Below are positions 24,880-33,323 of a stretch of DNA of 64,000 nucleotides, piece after piece; position 1 is the first letter of the stretch, and every line of letters begins with the position of its first letter. A program made the position numbers and the translations under genes. The notes beneath the pieces were generated by a model. The model saw only the letters and a program-made list of their open reading frames with translations, searched no databases and had not been told where the DNA came from. This DNA is from CAVRAZ01 sp963719135 (GTDB lineage Bacteria; Pseudomonadota; Gammaproteobacteria; DSM-19610). The stretch is taken from NCBI GenBank assembly GCA_963719135.1, contig CAVRAZ010000004.1, positions 248,001 through 312,000 on the forward strand. The letters are read 5' to 3'.

Positions 24880-25509
24880 ATGGTCAGCGCAGCCGATGCG
24901 CTTGAACGCCTGCGTGACGGCAACCGCCGCTTCGTCGCCGGGCTGCGCAGCATCGACACGCTGCTCACCCACACGCGCATACCCGAACTGGCCCGCGGGC
25001 AACAGCCGTTTGCCGTCATTCTGGGCTGTTCGGACTCGCGGGTGCCGGCGGAGATCGTGTTCGACCAGGGCTTGGGCGATCTGTTCGTGATCCGTATCGC
25101 GGGCAATATCGTCGCGCCTTCGCAGATCGGCAGCGTCGAGTTTGCGGTGGCGAATTTCGGGACGCGGCTGGTCGTCGTGCTGGGCCACTCGCAGTGTGGC
25201 GCGGTCGAGGCAACAGTCAATTCACTGTGTCGGGTTCCTGGTCCGCAATCACGGAATATCAGCGCCATCGTCGATCGAATTCGCCCGGCGGTCGAGGGCC
25301 TGTTGGAAACGGGCTTGCGCGATCAGCCGGAAATGTTGATGCAAAAGGCGGTCCGGGCCAATGTCCGGGCGTCGGTGAACCAGTTGCGACACGGTTCGGA
25401 CATTCTCGAGGATCTGGTCGAGCGCGACGGTCTGCTGGTGGTGGGCGCCGAGTACTCGCTGGAAACTGGGGCGGTCGAATTTATCGCCGGTTTGCCGAAC
25501 GTTGGTTGA
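24880..25509 (+). CDS. Beta-class carbonic anhydrase
   Basis: Interconverts CO2 and bicarbonate. Zinc ligands are in CSDSRVP (Cys, with the Asp-Arg dyad) and HSQCGAVEA (His and Cys). The 209-residue protein also has the N-terminal ALERLRDGNRRFVAG helix and AGNIVAPSQIGSVEFAV. No signal peptide, hence cytoplasmic. It could supply CO2/HCO3- for carbon fixation or for carboxylases such as PurK/PurE nearby; the role is inference. Confidence 0.93.
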   Translation: MVSAADALERLRDGNRRFVAGLRSIDTLLTHTRIPELARGQQPFAVILGCSDSRVPAEIVFDQGLGDLFVIRIAGNIVAPSQIGSVEFAVANFGTRLVVVLGHSQCGAVEATVNSLCRVPGPQSRNISAIVDRIRPAVEGLLETGLRDQPEMLMQKAVRANVRASVNQLRHGSDILEDLVERDGLLVVGAEYSLETGAVEFIAGLPNVG

Positions 25510-25625
25510 CGCCGGCGACCGGTCGTGGCGCAGGTGCTGTGCCCGGGGCGTCGTGATTGAATCATTGAGCGTTACGTAAAGGGCTGACGCCTGTCGAGCG
25601 ATCTCTGGCCGCAGTCACACCATTC

Positions 25626-25639
25626 GCGGGCAAGCCCGC
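25626..25639. repeat. REP-like palindrome, copy 2
   Basis: GCGGGCAAGCCCGC, within the intergenic unit TTCGCGGGCAAGCCCGCTCC, precedes the SIMPL gene. The same type of unit, diverged, lies at 14377-14400. Such units are widespread intergenic repeats in pseudomonads and relatives. Confidence 0.6.
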
Positions 25640-25694
25640 TCCTACAGGGTTGTCGAATGAGTCGCCAGAGTCACAGATTGAGAGGAACCCTGCC

Positions 25695-26414
25695 ATGAGT
25701 GCGAGAACCGCGGGAAGTGCCTTCATCCTGGGTTTGTTCATCTGCGTGGGCCTGGCTTCGTTCGGCTGGTTCGTGGCCGACGCGGCGTTGCGGGTCAAGG
25801 CCTTGGACAGAACCGTGACGGTCAAGGGCCTGTCCGAAAAGGAAGTGGCCGCAGACATCGCAATCTGGCCGATCACGTTCAACGAGGTGGACAATGAACT
25901 GGGTGCGTTGACCGCCAGCGTCGAAGCGAAAAATGAAACGGTGATCGAGTTCCTCAAGCAAAACGGGTTTACGCCGGAGGAAATCACCGTGGCGCCGCCG
26001 GCGATCATCGACCGCCAGGTACAGGGCTACGTCGACGCCGACCGGATGAAATACCGCTATACCGCGGTATCCACACTGACCGTCTACACGAAACAGGTCG
26101 AGAAGGTGCTGTCCGCGAAGACGCGGCTGGCGGAGCTCGGCAAACAGGGCATTGCACTGGCCGGCCAGGACTACAATGCGCGCACCGAGTTTCTGTTCAC
26201 CGGGCTGAATGCGCTCAAACCCGGCATGATCGAGGAGGCTACCAAACAGGCTCGCGCCGTCGCCGAGAAATTCGCGCAGGATTCGCAGAGCGTGCTGGGC
26301 AAAATCAAGAGCGCCCAGCAAGGACAGTTCTCCATCAGCGACCGCGACAGCAACAACCCGCACATCAAGAACGTGCGCGTGGTATCGACCGTCGAATACT
26401 ACCTGTCGGACTGA
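25695..26414 (+). CDS. SIMPL-domain (DUF541, YggE-like) membrane-anchored protein
   Basis: A 239-residue protein with an N-terminal transmembrane/signal segment (about 8-32, GSAFILGLFICVGLASFGWF) and a SIMPL domain (DRTVTVKGLSEKEVAADIAI through VRVVSTVEYYL). The start at 25695 has GAGAGG about 10 bases upstream. Members such as YggE affect oxidative stress phenotypes, but the molecular function is unknown. The 3' end overlaps the convergent purK end by 16 bases. Confidence 0.87.
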   Translation: MSARTAGSAFILGLFICVGLASFGWFVADAALRVKALDRTVTVKGLSEKEVAADIAIWPITFNEVDNELGALTASVEAKNETVIEFLKQNGFTPEEITVAPPAIIDRQVQGYVDADRMKYRYTAVSTLTVYTKQVEKVLSAKTRLAELGKQGIALAGQDYNARTEFLFTGLNALKPGMIEEATKQARAVAEKFAQDSQSVLGKIKSAQQGQFSISDRDSNNPHIKNVRVVSTVEYYLSD

Positions 26415-27541
26415 TCGGAGAGCGTGCGGAACAGGGCATCGGCGTTTGCCGCAGCCTGCTCGATGTCGGCCGCCAGGCAGTTGATGTGACCCATCTTGCG
26501 GCCGGCGGGCGCGGTCTTCTTGCCATAGAGATACAGGCGGGCGCCGGCGGTTTCAAATACGGTTTGCCAGGCAGGCGGCCGGTCGTGGCGCCACAGTTCG
26601 CCGAGCAGGTTAAGCATGACGACCGGCGACAGCAGGCGCGTGGCCCCCAGTGGCAGGCCGCAGACCGCGCGCACTTGTTGCTCGAACTGCGAGGTGACGC
26701 AGGCATCCAGCGTGAAGTGACCGCTGTTGTGCGGGCGCGGCGCGATTTCGTTGATCAGCAGTTCATCGTCTTCGGTCAGGAAAAACTCGACAGCCAATAC
26801 GCCGCAGTACTCCAGCGCCTGCGCCAGGCGCCCGGCCATCTCGATCGCCAGATCGCCAATAGCGGCGGGCACGGATGCCGGCACCCGGGTGGTGTGCAGA
26901 ATGCCGTTGCGGTGGACGTTGTCCGCGACTGGATAGAACGCCATTGCACCATCTCTCCCGCGCGCCAGAATGACCGACAGCTCCTGTTTCAACGTGACGC
27001 GTTCTTCGAGCACGCACGGCACCCGGTTGAGCGATTCGAATCCGCCGAGCGCTTCCTCCAGGCTGTTGACGCTGACCTGGCCTTTGCCGTCGTAGCCGAA
27101 CCGGGCGGTCTTCAATAATGCAGGCAGGTTCAGATGGGCGCAGGCCTGTTCCAGTTCTTCGGATGCGTGGATCGCGGCAAAGGCTGCGGTCGCCAGCCCC
27201 TGATCGCGCAGGAAGGTCTTTTCGGCAATGCGGTCGCGCGCGATTGACACTGCAGCGGACCCCGGCCGCACCGGCAGGCGCCTTTCCAGAAACTGCAGTG
27301 TCTCGGCCGGCACGTTTTCGAACTCGGTGGTCACCGCTTCGCAGTTGGCGGCGAGTCGTTTGAGCGCCTCGTGGTCGGCGTAGTCCGCCGGCAGGTGAAC
27401 GTCGGCCAGCGCGCCGGCGGGACTGTCGGGGTCGGGGTCGAGAACCCAGACACGGTAGCCCAGCGTGCGCGCGGCAATGGCAAACATGCGGCCGAGCTGT
27501 CCGCCGCCCAGCACGCCCAGCGTGGCATCCGGCAGAATCAC
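26399..27541 (-). CDS. purK: N5-carboxyaminoimidazole ribonucleotide synthase
   Basis: ATP-grasp enzyme converting AIR and bicarbonate to N5-CAIR in purine synthesis. The 380-residue protein shows the N-terminal LGGGQLGRMFAIAA loop, FENVP, KTARFGYDGKGQ, the ATP-grasp loop VLEERVTLKQELSVI and NEIAPRPHNSGHFTLDA. The GTG start overlaps the purE stop by 4 bases (GTGA), so it is translationally coupled. Confidence 0.95.
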   Translation of the reverse strand: MILPDATLGVLGGGQLGRMFAIAARTLGYRVWVLDPDPDSPAGALADVHLPADYADHEALKRLAANCEAVTTEFENVPAETLQFLERRLPVRPGSAAVSIARDRIAEKTFLRDQGLATAAFAAIHASEELEQACAHLNLPALLKTARFGYDGKGQVSVNSLEEALGGFESLNRVPCVLEERVTLKQELSVILARGRDGAMAFYPVADNVHRNGILHTTRVPASVPAAIGDLAIEMAGRLAQALEYCGVLAVEFFLTEDDELLINEIAPRPHNSGHFTLDACVTSQFEQQVRAVCGLPLGATRLLSPVVMLNLLGELWRHDRPPAWQTVFETAGARLYLYGKKTAPAGRKMGHINCLAADIEQAAANADALFRTLSDQSDR

Positions 27542-28032
27542 GGGTTCGGCGGCAGTTTCATGTTGAGCGCGCGCGCTGTCTGCGCGGCGCGATAGTCAGC
27601 CAGTCTGGCGGCCAGCGCCGCGTCATCGAGCGCCAGAATGCCGATCGCGAACAGTGCGGCGTTCGCCGCGCCCGCCGTGCCGATCGCAAACGTGGCGACC
27701 GGAACGCCCTTGGGCATCTGCACAATCGAAAGAAGAGAATCCATGCCTTGCAGATGTCTGGACGGAACCGGCACGCCCAGTACCGGCAGGTGCGTTTTCG
27801 CCGCCAGCATGCCGGGCAGGTGTGCGGCGCCGCCGGCGCCGGCGATGATGCAGGCCAACCCCCGCTGCGCGGCGCTTTGCGCGTAGTCGAACAACAGGTC
27901 GGGCGTGCGGTGGGCGGACACCACGCGTGCTTCGTACTCAACACCGAACGACTCCAGTTGCTCGGCTGCCGCCTGCATGGTTTCCCAGTCGCTGTCGCTG
28001 CCCATGATCAGACCGACTTTGGAGGGTTTCAT
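27538..28032 (-). CDS. purE: N5-carboxyaminoimidazole ribonucleotide mutase
   Basis: Converts N5-CAIR to CAIR. The start at 28032 gives 164 residues, the usual class I PurE length; a further 10 in-frame upstream codons are unlikely. VGLIMGSDSDWETM, VVSAHRTPD, IIAGAGGAAHLPGM and GVPVPSRHLQGMDSLLSIVQ are the substrate-binding motifs. First gene of purEK, divergent from purC about 100 bases away. Confidence 0.95.
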   Translation of the reverse strand: MKPSKVGLIMGSDSDWETMQAAAEQLESFGVEYEARVVSAHRTPDLLFDYAQSAAQRGLACIIAGAGGAAHLPGMLAAKTHLPVLGVPVPSRHLQGMDSLLSIVQMPKGVPVATFAIGTAGAANAALFAIGILALDDAALAARLADYRAAQTARALNMKLPPNP

Positions 28033-28133
28033 TGTTCGTCCAGGCTTTGGAAAAACGCGCATTGTACCATTGTGCTGCTGGGCTGCCAGTTGGCGCGCGG
28101 GTACAATGACCGGTTTCCCGATCGGGGGTGGTC

Positions 28134-29045
28134 ATGCTGGACGTGCTGTTCGAGTCGAATCTGAAGAGTCTGCCGCTGATCGCACGCGGAAAAGTGCGCG
28201 ACATCTATGCCGCCGGCGACGACCATCTGCTGATCGTCACGACGGATCGGCTGTCTGCATTCGACGTGGTCCTCCCGGACCCGATTCCGGGCAAGGGTGC
28301 CGTGTTGACGGCGGTCTCCAATTTCTGGTTCGGGCGAACGCGCTCGCTGGTGCCGAATCACCTGGCCGACATCCCGCTGGCCGACGTAGTGCCCGACGCC
28401 GGCGAGCGTCGCCAGGTCGAGGGGCGGTCGATCGTGGTGCGGAAACTGAAGGCACTGCCGGTGGAGGCCATCGTTCGCGGTTATCTGATCGGTTCGGGGT
28501 GGAAGGATTACTGTAAAACCGGCGCGGTCTGCGGTATTCCGCTGCCCGCCGGACTGCGCCTGGCCGACCGGCTGCCGGCGCCGATGTTCACGCCCTCGAC
28601 CAAGGCGGATGTCGGCGGCCACGACATCAACATCGATTTTGAACGGGCGGCATCGCTGCTGGGCGCTGACATTGCCGCCCAAGTGCGCGACGCCAGTCTG
28701 AAAATATATTTGGGTGCAGCAAGTTATGCCTTAGGAAAGGGAATAATAATAGCCGACACCAAGTTTGAATTCGGCTTGAACCACGAAGGCGAGCTGGTGC
28801 TGATCGACGAAGTGCTGACGCCCGATTCGTCGCGCTTCTGGCCGCAGGACGCCTACACGCCGGGAATCAGCCCGCCCAGCTTCGACAAGCAGTTCGTGCG
28901 TGACTATCTCGAAACGCTGGACTGGGACAAGACCGCGCCGGGACCGAAGCTGCCCCCCGAGATCATTGCGCGGACCGCAGAGAAATATCGCGAGGCCCTG
29001 CGCCGCTTGACCGGTGCCGATCTCGCCGCGGCCAATGCCGGCTGA
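28134..29045 (+). CDS. purC: SAICAR synthetase
   Basis: Condenses CAIR with aspartate in purine synthesis. About 303 residues, the longer proteobacterial/yeast-like form. ARGKVRDIYA, TDRLSAFDV, VEAIVRGYL, IIIADTKFEFGL, LIDEVLTPDSSRFWP and the PPSFDKQFVRDYL end are conserved. The ATG at 28134 is preferred over GTG 28128 because GGGGGTGG lies immediately upstream. Its end overlaps the DUF123 remnant start by 11 bases. Confidence 0.95.
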   Translation: MLDVLFESNLKSLPLIARGKVRDIYAAGDDHLLIVTTDRLSAFDVVLPDPIPGKGAVLTAVSNFWFGRTRSLVPNHLADIPLADVVPDAGERRQVEGRSIVVRKLKALPVEAIVRGYLIGSGWKDYCKTGAVCGIPLPAGLRLADRLPAPMFTPSTKADVGGHDINIDFERAASLLGADIAAQVRDASLKIYLGAASYALGKGIIIADTKFEFGLNHEGELVLIDEVLTPDSSRFWPQDAYTPGISPPSFDKQFVRDYLETLDWDKTAPGPKLPPEIIARTAEKYREALRRLTGADLAAANAG

Positions 29046-29533
29046 TACGGCCGGGGTGGCGGATACGCTGCCGGGCACCTATAGCCTCCTGCTTTATCTC
29101 CCGCGGACGCGCCTGATCCGCGTCGGCAAATTGGGCGAGTTCGGTTTCGCGAACGGACACTATTGCTATGTGGGCAGCGCCTTCGGCCCCGGCGGGCTGC
29201 GCGCCCGGCTGCGCCATCACGCGCGACCGGCGGCACGACCGCACTGGCACATCGATTACTTGCGGCGCTACATGACGCTGCGCGGCGTGCTGGCCGGAGG
29301 TGGGGCTGTCCCGCCGGGAGCACGCCTGGGCTTGCGCGTGCGCAGCAGCGGACGGGTTCAGGGTGGTAGTGCCGGGTCTCGGATCCTCCGACTGTAACTG
29401 TCCGGCGCATCTGTTCGCCTTCGATCCGGAGCCCGGTTGCAATCAAATAGTGCAAAGATTTCAATCTATTGCAGGTGACATCCAGTGGATGGACCGGGCC
29501 GCTTTGAAAAAATCGGGAGCCGGTTCACAATGA
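29035..29533 (+). pseudogene. DUF123 GIY-YIG nuclease-like gene, frameshifted
   Basis: The N-terminal frame reads GTYSLLLYLPRTRLIRVGKL, GHYCYVGSAFGPGG and RPHWHIDYLRRY, the DUF123 (GIY-YIG-type) pattern, then loses similarity near 29300. The next frame from about 29300 continues GLSRREHAWACACAAADG, VVVPGLGSSDCNCPAHLFAF, the expected C-terminus. Removing one G from GGCCGGAGG (about 29291-29299) would give a continuous protein of about 165 residues. This is a single-base frameshift, either a recent mutation or an assembly error. It overlaps purC by 11 bases. Confidence 0.72.
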
Positions 29534-29623
29534 ACTCGTTCAATAGCGGGCGTTTTCTGCCGAATTACCACTGGCTAAGAAGGTCTGCAACAGGGCTTTC
29601 GGGTTCACACGGAGAATAGGTAT

Positions 29624-29938
29624 ATGTCCAAGCGCGCAACAAAAATGACCAGCCTTCTGGTCGCGAGTGTGCTGGCGGTATCCACATCGGTCGTCCCGGT
29701 GGCCGCCACAGCCAATGACGATTACATGAACGTCGATACCAAGCCGACCGGCGGTGAAATGCTGGCCGATCTCGTATTGGTGCGTCCCGTCATGGTGGTC
29801 AGCACCGTCGTGTGCACGGCTGCCTTCATCGTTTCGCTGCCGTTCAGTCTGCTGGGGCGCAACGTGGGCGACGCGGCGAAGAGCCTGGTTGTGGAACCGG
29901 CCAAGTACACCTTCGTCCGTCCGCTGGGCGAAATGTAA
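29624..29938 (+). CDS. Small exported or membrane protein, conserved hypothetical
   Basis: A 104-residue protein with a signal peptide (about 1-29, ending VPVAATA), then a short polar stretch and one hydrophobic helix (about 59-77, PVMVVSTVVCTAAFIVSLPF). It ends with the conserved-looking SLVVEPAKYTFVRPLGEM. Similar short proteins with a C-terminal YTFxRPLG occur in gammaproteobacteria, without known function. A strong hairpin follows the stop. Confidence 0.7.
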   Translation: MSKRATKMTSLLVASVLAVSTSVVPVAATANDDYMNVDTKPTGGEMLADLVLVRPVMVVSTVVCTAAFIVSLPFSLLGRNVGDAAKSLVVEPAKYTFVRPLGEM

Positions 29939-29944
29939 CAAATG

Positions 29945-29969
29945 TGCGGGCACGCCGGGCGTGCCCGCA
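29945..29969. terminator. Hairpin between convergent genes
   Basis: Perfect 11-bp stem TGCGGGCACGC/GCGTGCCCGCA with a 3-base loop, centred between the convergent ends of the small exported protein gene and the CPBP protease gene. It lacks a proper U-run on either side, so it may act as a weak bidirectional terminator or an mRNA 3'-end stabiliser. Confidence 0.55.
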
Positions 29970-29977
29970 TTCCCGCC

Positions 29978-30421
29978 TCAAGGCGCGCCGAACAGCCAGA
30001 AATATCCGCTGTTGTAGAAGACGTGCAACGCGATCGGCGCACCCAGTCGACCGCTCCGATCCTTGAAATAACCGAACACCAGCGACGGCACGAAGACGGC
30101 GGCCGCCCACAACGGCGGGTGGCTGAAGAAGTGCAACCCGGAAAACAACACACTGGTCAGCAGATTGGCGTAGGTGATCGCGCCCAATCCGCCCTGCATC
30201 CGGCCACGCAGAAAGTCCTGAATAATCCCCCGGAACAACAGTTCCTCCACCGTCGGGTAGACGACCGCCGGATAGAGGAACGTCGCCGGTGCGTCCAGCG
30301 GCCAGGACAGGTGGAAGTGGGCTCGGGTGGCAAAATACAGTACTGCCCAGAACGCACAGGCCGCCACCACGGCGACCAGAAATTGGAAATCCTGCCACCA
30401 GCGGTTCACAGTCGGTGTCAT
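29978..30421 (-). CDS. CPBP-family intramembrane glutamic protease
   Basis: About 147 residues with four predicted membrane segments. The CPBP signature EELLFRGIIQDF (Glu-Glu and Arg) is at about residues 60-71, and a second motif FSGLHFF carries the conserved His. The family includes CAAX-type and bacteriocin-processing proteases, plus MrtJ-type proteases that process C-terminal sorting tails; the short length would fit the last group, but that is only a possibility. The start at ATG 30421 is a choice: no clear ribosome-binding site, and 20 more in-frame codons upstream. Confidence 0.8.
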   Translation of the reverse strand: MTPTVNRWWQDFQFLVAVVAACAFWAVLYFATRAHFHLSWPLDAPATFLYPAVVYPTVEELLFRGIIQDFLRGRMQGGLGAITYANLLTSVLFSGLHFFSHPPLWAAAVFVPSLVFGYFKDRSGRLGAPIALHVFYNSGYFWLFGAP

Positions 30422-30549
30422 GTTCGCAATGCTACGCGAGCCCACCTTCGCATAACAGCCGTGACCGGGCGATCTCTCCAAGGAGGCAGGCCATCGTCCA
30501 GTGCATTACAATGACCCGTTGATTGATGCGACGTGATCGGAGGTTTGGC

Positions 30550-30939
30550 ATGTACGGATTCAGTGTGAATATGCAGGGCGATTTCGAAAGTATCACTACC
30601 CAGGTTACGGAGGCGCTCAAGGCCGAGGGCTTCGGGGTGCTGACGGAAATCGATGTTGCCGCCACGCTCAAGGCCAAGCTGGGGATCGATGGCAGACCCT
30701 ACAGGATTCTGGGTGCCTGCAATCCCGGGCTCGCTCACCAGGCGCTGACGGCGGACCCCGACATCGGGTTGCTGTTGCCCTGCAATGTGGTGGTTCGGAC
30801 CGAGGAGGATGGTTCGGTCACCGTTGCGTTCATGGACCCGTCGGCGGTGTTGAGTCTGGTGGACAAGCCGGGCATAGAGCGCCTGGCCGCCGAAGTCCGC
30901 GCCAAACTCGAACGGGTGCGCGATTCGTTGGCTGCGTGA
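30550..30939 (+). CDS. DUF302 protein
   Basis: A 129-residue cytoplasmic protein. The start at 30550 is 6 bases after GGAGG. FESITTQVTEALKAEGFGVL, TEIDVAATLKAKLG, YRILGACNPGLAHQAL and LLPCNVVVR are the conserved elements of DUF302, an alpha/beta fold of unknown function found in many sulfur- and metal-metabolising bacteria. It is preceded by the divergent CPBP gene. Confidence 0.88.
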   Translation: MYGFSVNMQGDFESITTQVTEALKAEGFGVLTEIDVAATLKAKLGIDGRPYRILGACNPGLAHQALTADPDIGLLLPCNVVVRTEEDGSVTVAFMDPSAVLSLVDKPGIERLAAEVRAKLERVRDSLAA

Positions 30940-31160
30940 GCGGGCGGCGGCACATTGACAGCGCTTTACGAGTTCGCGACAAGTTGCATTTTACAACCGT
31001 ATTGGATGGCCCGGCCGGCTTTCGAAGATTCGGGGTCCCTGACAAAAATCAGCGGTTCGATGTTGGCGGCAGCCAATGAAAATCAGGGTCGCACCGGTTA
31101 TCGCCACGACAGTGCCGGGCGCCGCGGGTGTTGCCGCAGCTACAGGTGTCGCGCGCGTAG

Positions 31161-32210
31161 TCAATGGACAGGCCGGTCAGCATTCAAACAGTGACTGAGA
31201 AACAGCGCGGCGGTCAACACCAGGACCGCGCCGGCCTGATGCGTGGCGGCCAGCGCGACCGGCACGTGCAGCAGCAACGTTGAAATCCCGAGCGAAACCT
31301 GCACAAGTCCGGCGATCAGCAACAGGTTTGCCGCCAGGCGACTGCGTGCGCTTTCCAGTCCCGGCCGCTTTACCCACCAGAACACCACAATGGACAGCAG
31401 CGTCGTGACGGCCAGCACACGGTGGTCGAATTGCACGGTGGCGATGTTCTCGAAGAGATTGTGCCAGCCGGGTTCGAGCGACCAGCCTGCGGGCGGCAGC
31501 CACTGACCGCCCATCTTCGGGAACGTGTTGTACACATGCCCGGCCTTGAGGCCGGCCACAAACCCGCCGGAAACGATCGTGGTTGCGGCCAGCGCTGTCA
31601 ACGCCCACGCGCCGAACCGGCTGGCGAAGCCCGGACGCCTGTCGTCTGGACTTCGCCGGTCGATCAACCCGAGAAACAGCCAGAAAAGCCAGGCGTAGAT
31701 GACGAGCGCCAAGGCGAGGTGGGCGGTGAGTCGGTACTGACTGACGTGGGGGTCGTTGACCAGTCCGCTTTTCACCATGTACCAGCCCAGGAGTCCCTGC
31801 AGGCCGCCCAGAACGAATGCGATCGCCAGGCGCGGTTTTAAGCGCGGCGACAATTTTCCGCGCCACCAGAAGAACACCAAAGGCAGGAGAAACACAGTGC
31901 CGATGGTGCGGCCCAGTACGCGGTGGGCGTATTCGAACCAGTAGATCGATTTGAACCCGGCCAAGTCCATGCCGACGTTGATCTTCTGGTATTCGGGCGA
32001 CGCCTGATACTTGGAAAACACGTCCTGCCAGGCGGCCTGGTCGAGCGGCGGAACGATGCCGAAAATCGGATCCCACTCAACCATGGACAGACCTGATCCG
32101 GTGAGCCTTGTGACCCCGCCCAGAACGACCATGGCGTAGATCATGATGCAACAAAGGAACAGCCAGGCGGCGACGCTGATCGGGGTTTCGGGGGTGCGCA
32201 GGCTTTCCAT
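31161..32210 (-). CDS. ctaA: Heme A synthase (CtaA/COX15)
   Basis: Oxidises the C8 methyl of heme O to make heme A for aa3/caa3 oxidases, in the cytoplasmic membrane. The 349-residue protein has eight predicted helices and the four conserved histidines in WFEYAHRVLGR, YRLTAHLALAL, VQFDHRVLA and AATHQAGAVL. The N-terminal GGVTRLTGSGLSMVEW loop is typical of the proteobacterial/mitochondrial type. No heme O synthase gene lies next to it. Implies that the organism has a heme-A oxidase. Confidence 0.93.
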   Translation of the reverse strand: MESLRTPETPISVAAWLFLCCIMIYAMVVLGGVTRLTGSGLSMVEWDPIFGIVPPLDQAAWQDVFSKYQASPEYQKINVGMDLAGFKSIYWFEYAHRVLGRTIGTVFLLPLVFFWWRGKLSPRLKPRLAIAFVLGGLQGLLGWYMVKSGLVNDPHVSQYRLTAHLALALVIYAWLFWLFLGLIDRRSPDDRRPGFASRFGAWALTALAATTIVSGGFVAGLKAGHVYNTFPKMGGQWLPPAGWSLEPGWHNLFENIATVQFDHRVLAVTTLLSIVVFWWVKRPGLESARSRLAANLLLIAGLVQVSLGISTLLLHVPVALAATHQAGAVLVLTAALFLSHCLNADRPVH

Positions 32211-32379
32211 GGATGGCGTGCGGTCGCTGGCGTTGTGGGTTCGCAGGCGATTTTAGCCCAATCCAAAAGCACCTGTCCGCGTCAAGTTGGTACCCGGGGA
32301 ATTAGGCGCTATAGTTCGCCTGGAGCCCGGGCTACGGACGGCGGGAATCATCCCGATCACAGGCCCGGCGGACCCTTTT

Positions 32380-32919
32380 ATGTTGTTGCGAGCTGATAAC
32401 CTGAAAAGCGCGTTGAAATGGCTGCTGGTACCGGTCGCGGTGTTCTCCTTGGCGTGGGTGTGGTATTTCTTTGCGCGCCCGTCGCACATCAGCGGGCTCG
32501 AAGCCGCAGTGCTGGCCGCGCCGGTGTCCGGTCCCATCGTATCCGGCGATGCCGATTCCGCTGCCGGCTTTGTCGCCGGCATTTCGCTGCATACCGAACA
32601 GGAACTGGAGCAGTTGTTCGACCGCATCGAAGCGCTGCTGGACCAGCCGCGCGGCGAATCGGAACAACCCCCGGTCTCGCTCGTTCTGCACGGACCGGAA
32701 GTCGAGTTCTTTGCATTGAAGAACTACGATAAATACAAGTCGATCGTCGACTGGGCGGCCAAACTCAATGCGCTGGGCGCGCTCGATATCAGTATCTGCC
32801 GGACGCGCATGCAAAGTCTCGGCATCGGTGCCGACGAGGTGCCGACCTTTCTCAGACAGGTGCCCTACGGCCCGGATGAGGTGCGGCGCCTCCTGGACAG
32901 CGGTTTCGTCTACATGTAG
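32380..32919 (+). CDS. Membrane-anchored DsrE-like domain protein
   Basis: About 179 residues from the ATG at 32380. An N-terminal transmembrane helix (about 12-32, WLLVPVAVFSLAWVWYFFA) is followed by a linker and an alpha/beta domain reading VSLVLHGPEVEFFALKNY, LGALDISICRTRM and EVPTFLRQVPYGPDEVRRLL. The pattern is that of DsrE/DsrF-like small proteins with a Cys on the ICRTRM strand, a position used as a reactive thiol in some members. Divergent from ctaA; a link to sulfur handling is inference. Confidence 0.7.
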   Translation: MLLRADNLKSALKWLLVPVAVFSLAWVWYFFARPSHISGLEAAVLAAPVSGPIVSGDADSAAGFVAGISLHTEQELEQLFDRIEALLDQPRGESEQPPVSLVLHGPEVEFFALKNYDKYKSIVDWAAKLNALGALDISICRTRMQSLGIGADEVPTFLRQVPYGPDEVRRLLDSGFVYM

Positions 32920-32945
32920 CGCACACTTACGTGTTGAGCCGCAGC

Positions 32946-33236
32946 CTACAGCAGCTCCGCGGCGGCGACGTCGCCATAGCGGTCGAGCAGGAGGCGCAGC
33001 CGCCCGTGACACGCAATGCGGCTGGCGATGTCGCCAGCGCCTTCCATCAGAATTTCCTCGAACTGGACCAGTACAATGAGCGCGGAGTCGCTTTGTTCGA
33101 TGACTTCGTAATAGAACGTCTCGTTGTCGATCCAGCCGTTCTGAGAGCAGAAGGCCGCCAGTTCAGGGCACGATAGAAGATATCGCTCGATCTTTCTTGC
33201 CAGTTTCCCCACCCGTCTGACCTCGGTCGAAAACAC
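32946..33236 (-). CDS. Conserved hypothetical protein
   Basis: A 96-residue soluble protein, not recognised. It has a helical N-terminus (VRRVGKLARKIERYLLSCPE), two cysteines (about 23 and 30) and alternating strands in the middle (NETFYYEVIEQSDSALIVLV). The coding assignment rests on clean frame usage and position between convergent and co-oriented genes rather than on homology. Confidence 0.6.
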   Translation of the reverse strand: MFSTEVRRVGKLARKIERYLLSCPELAAFCSQNGWIDNETFYYEVIEQSDSALIVLVQFEEILMEGAGDIASRIACHGRLRLLLDRYGDVAAAELL

Positions 33237-33323
33237 ACAGGGGCAGATGCGGCCGATTCCGGTCGTTATCTGTTCTTAAGGCTAGTTCATGGGCGCGGAT
33301 GCGCAAGGCACCGGCGGAGAGGG

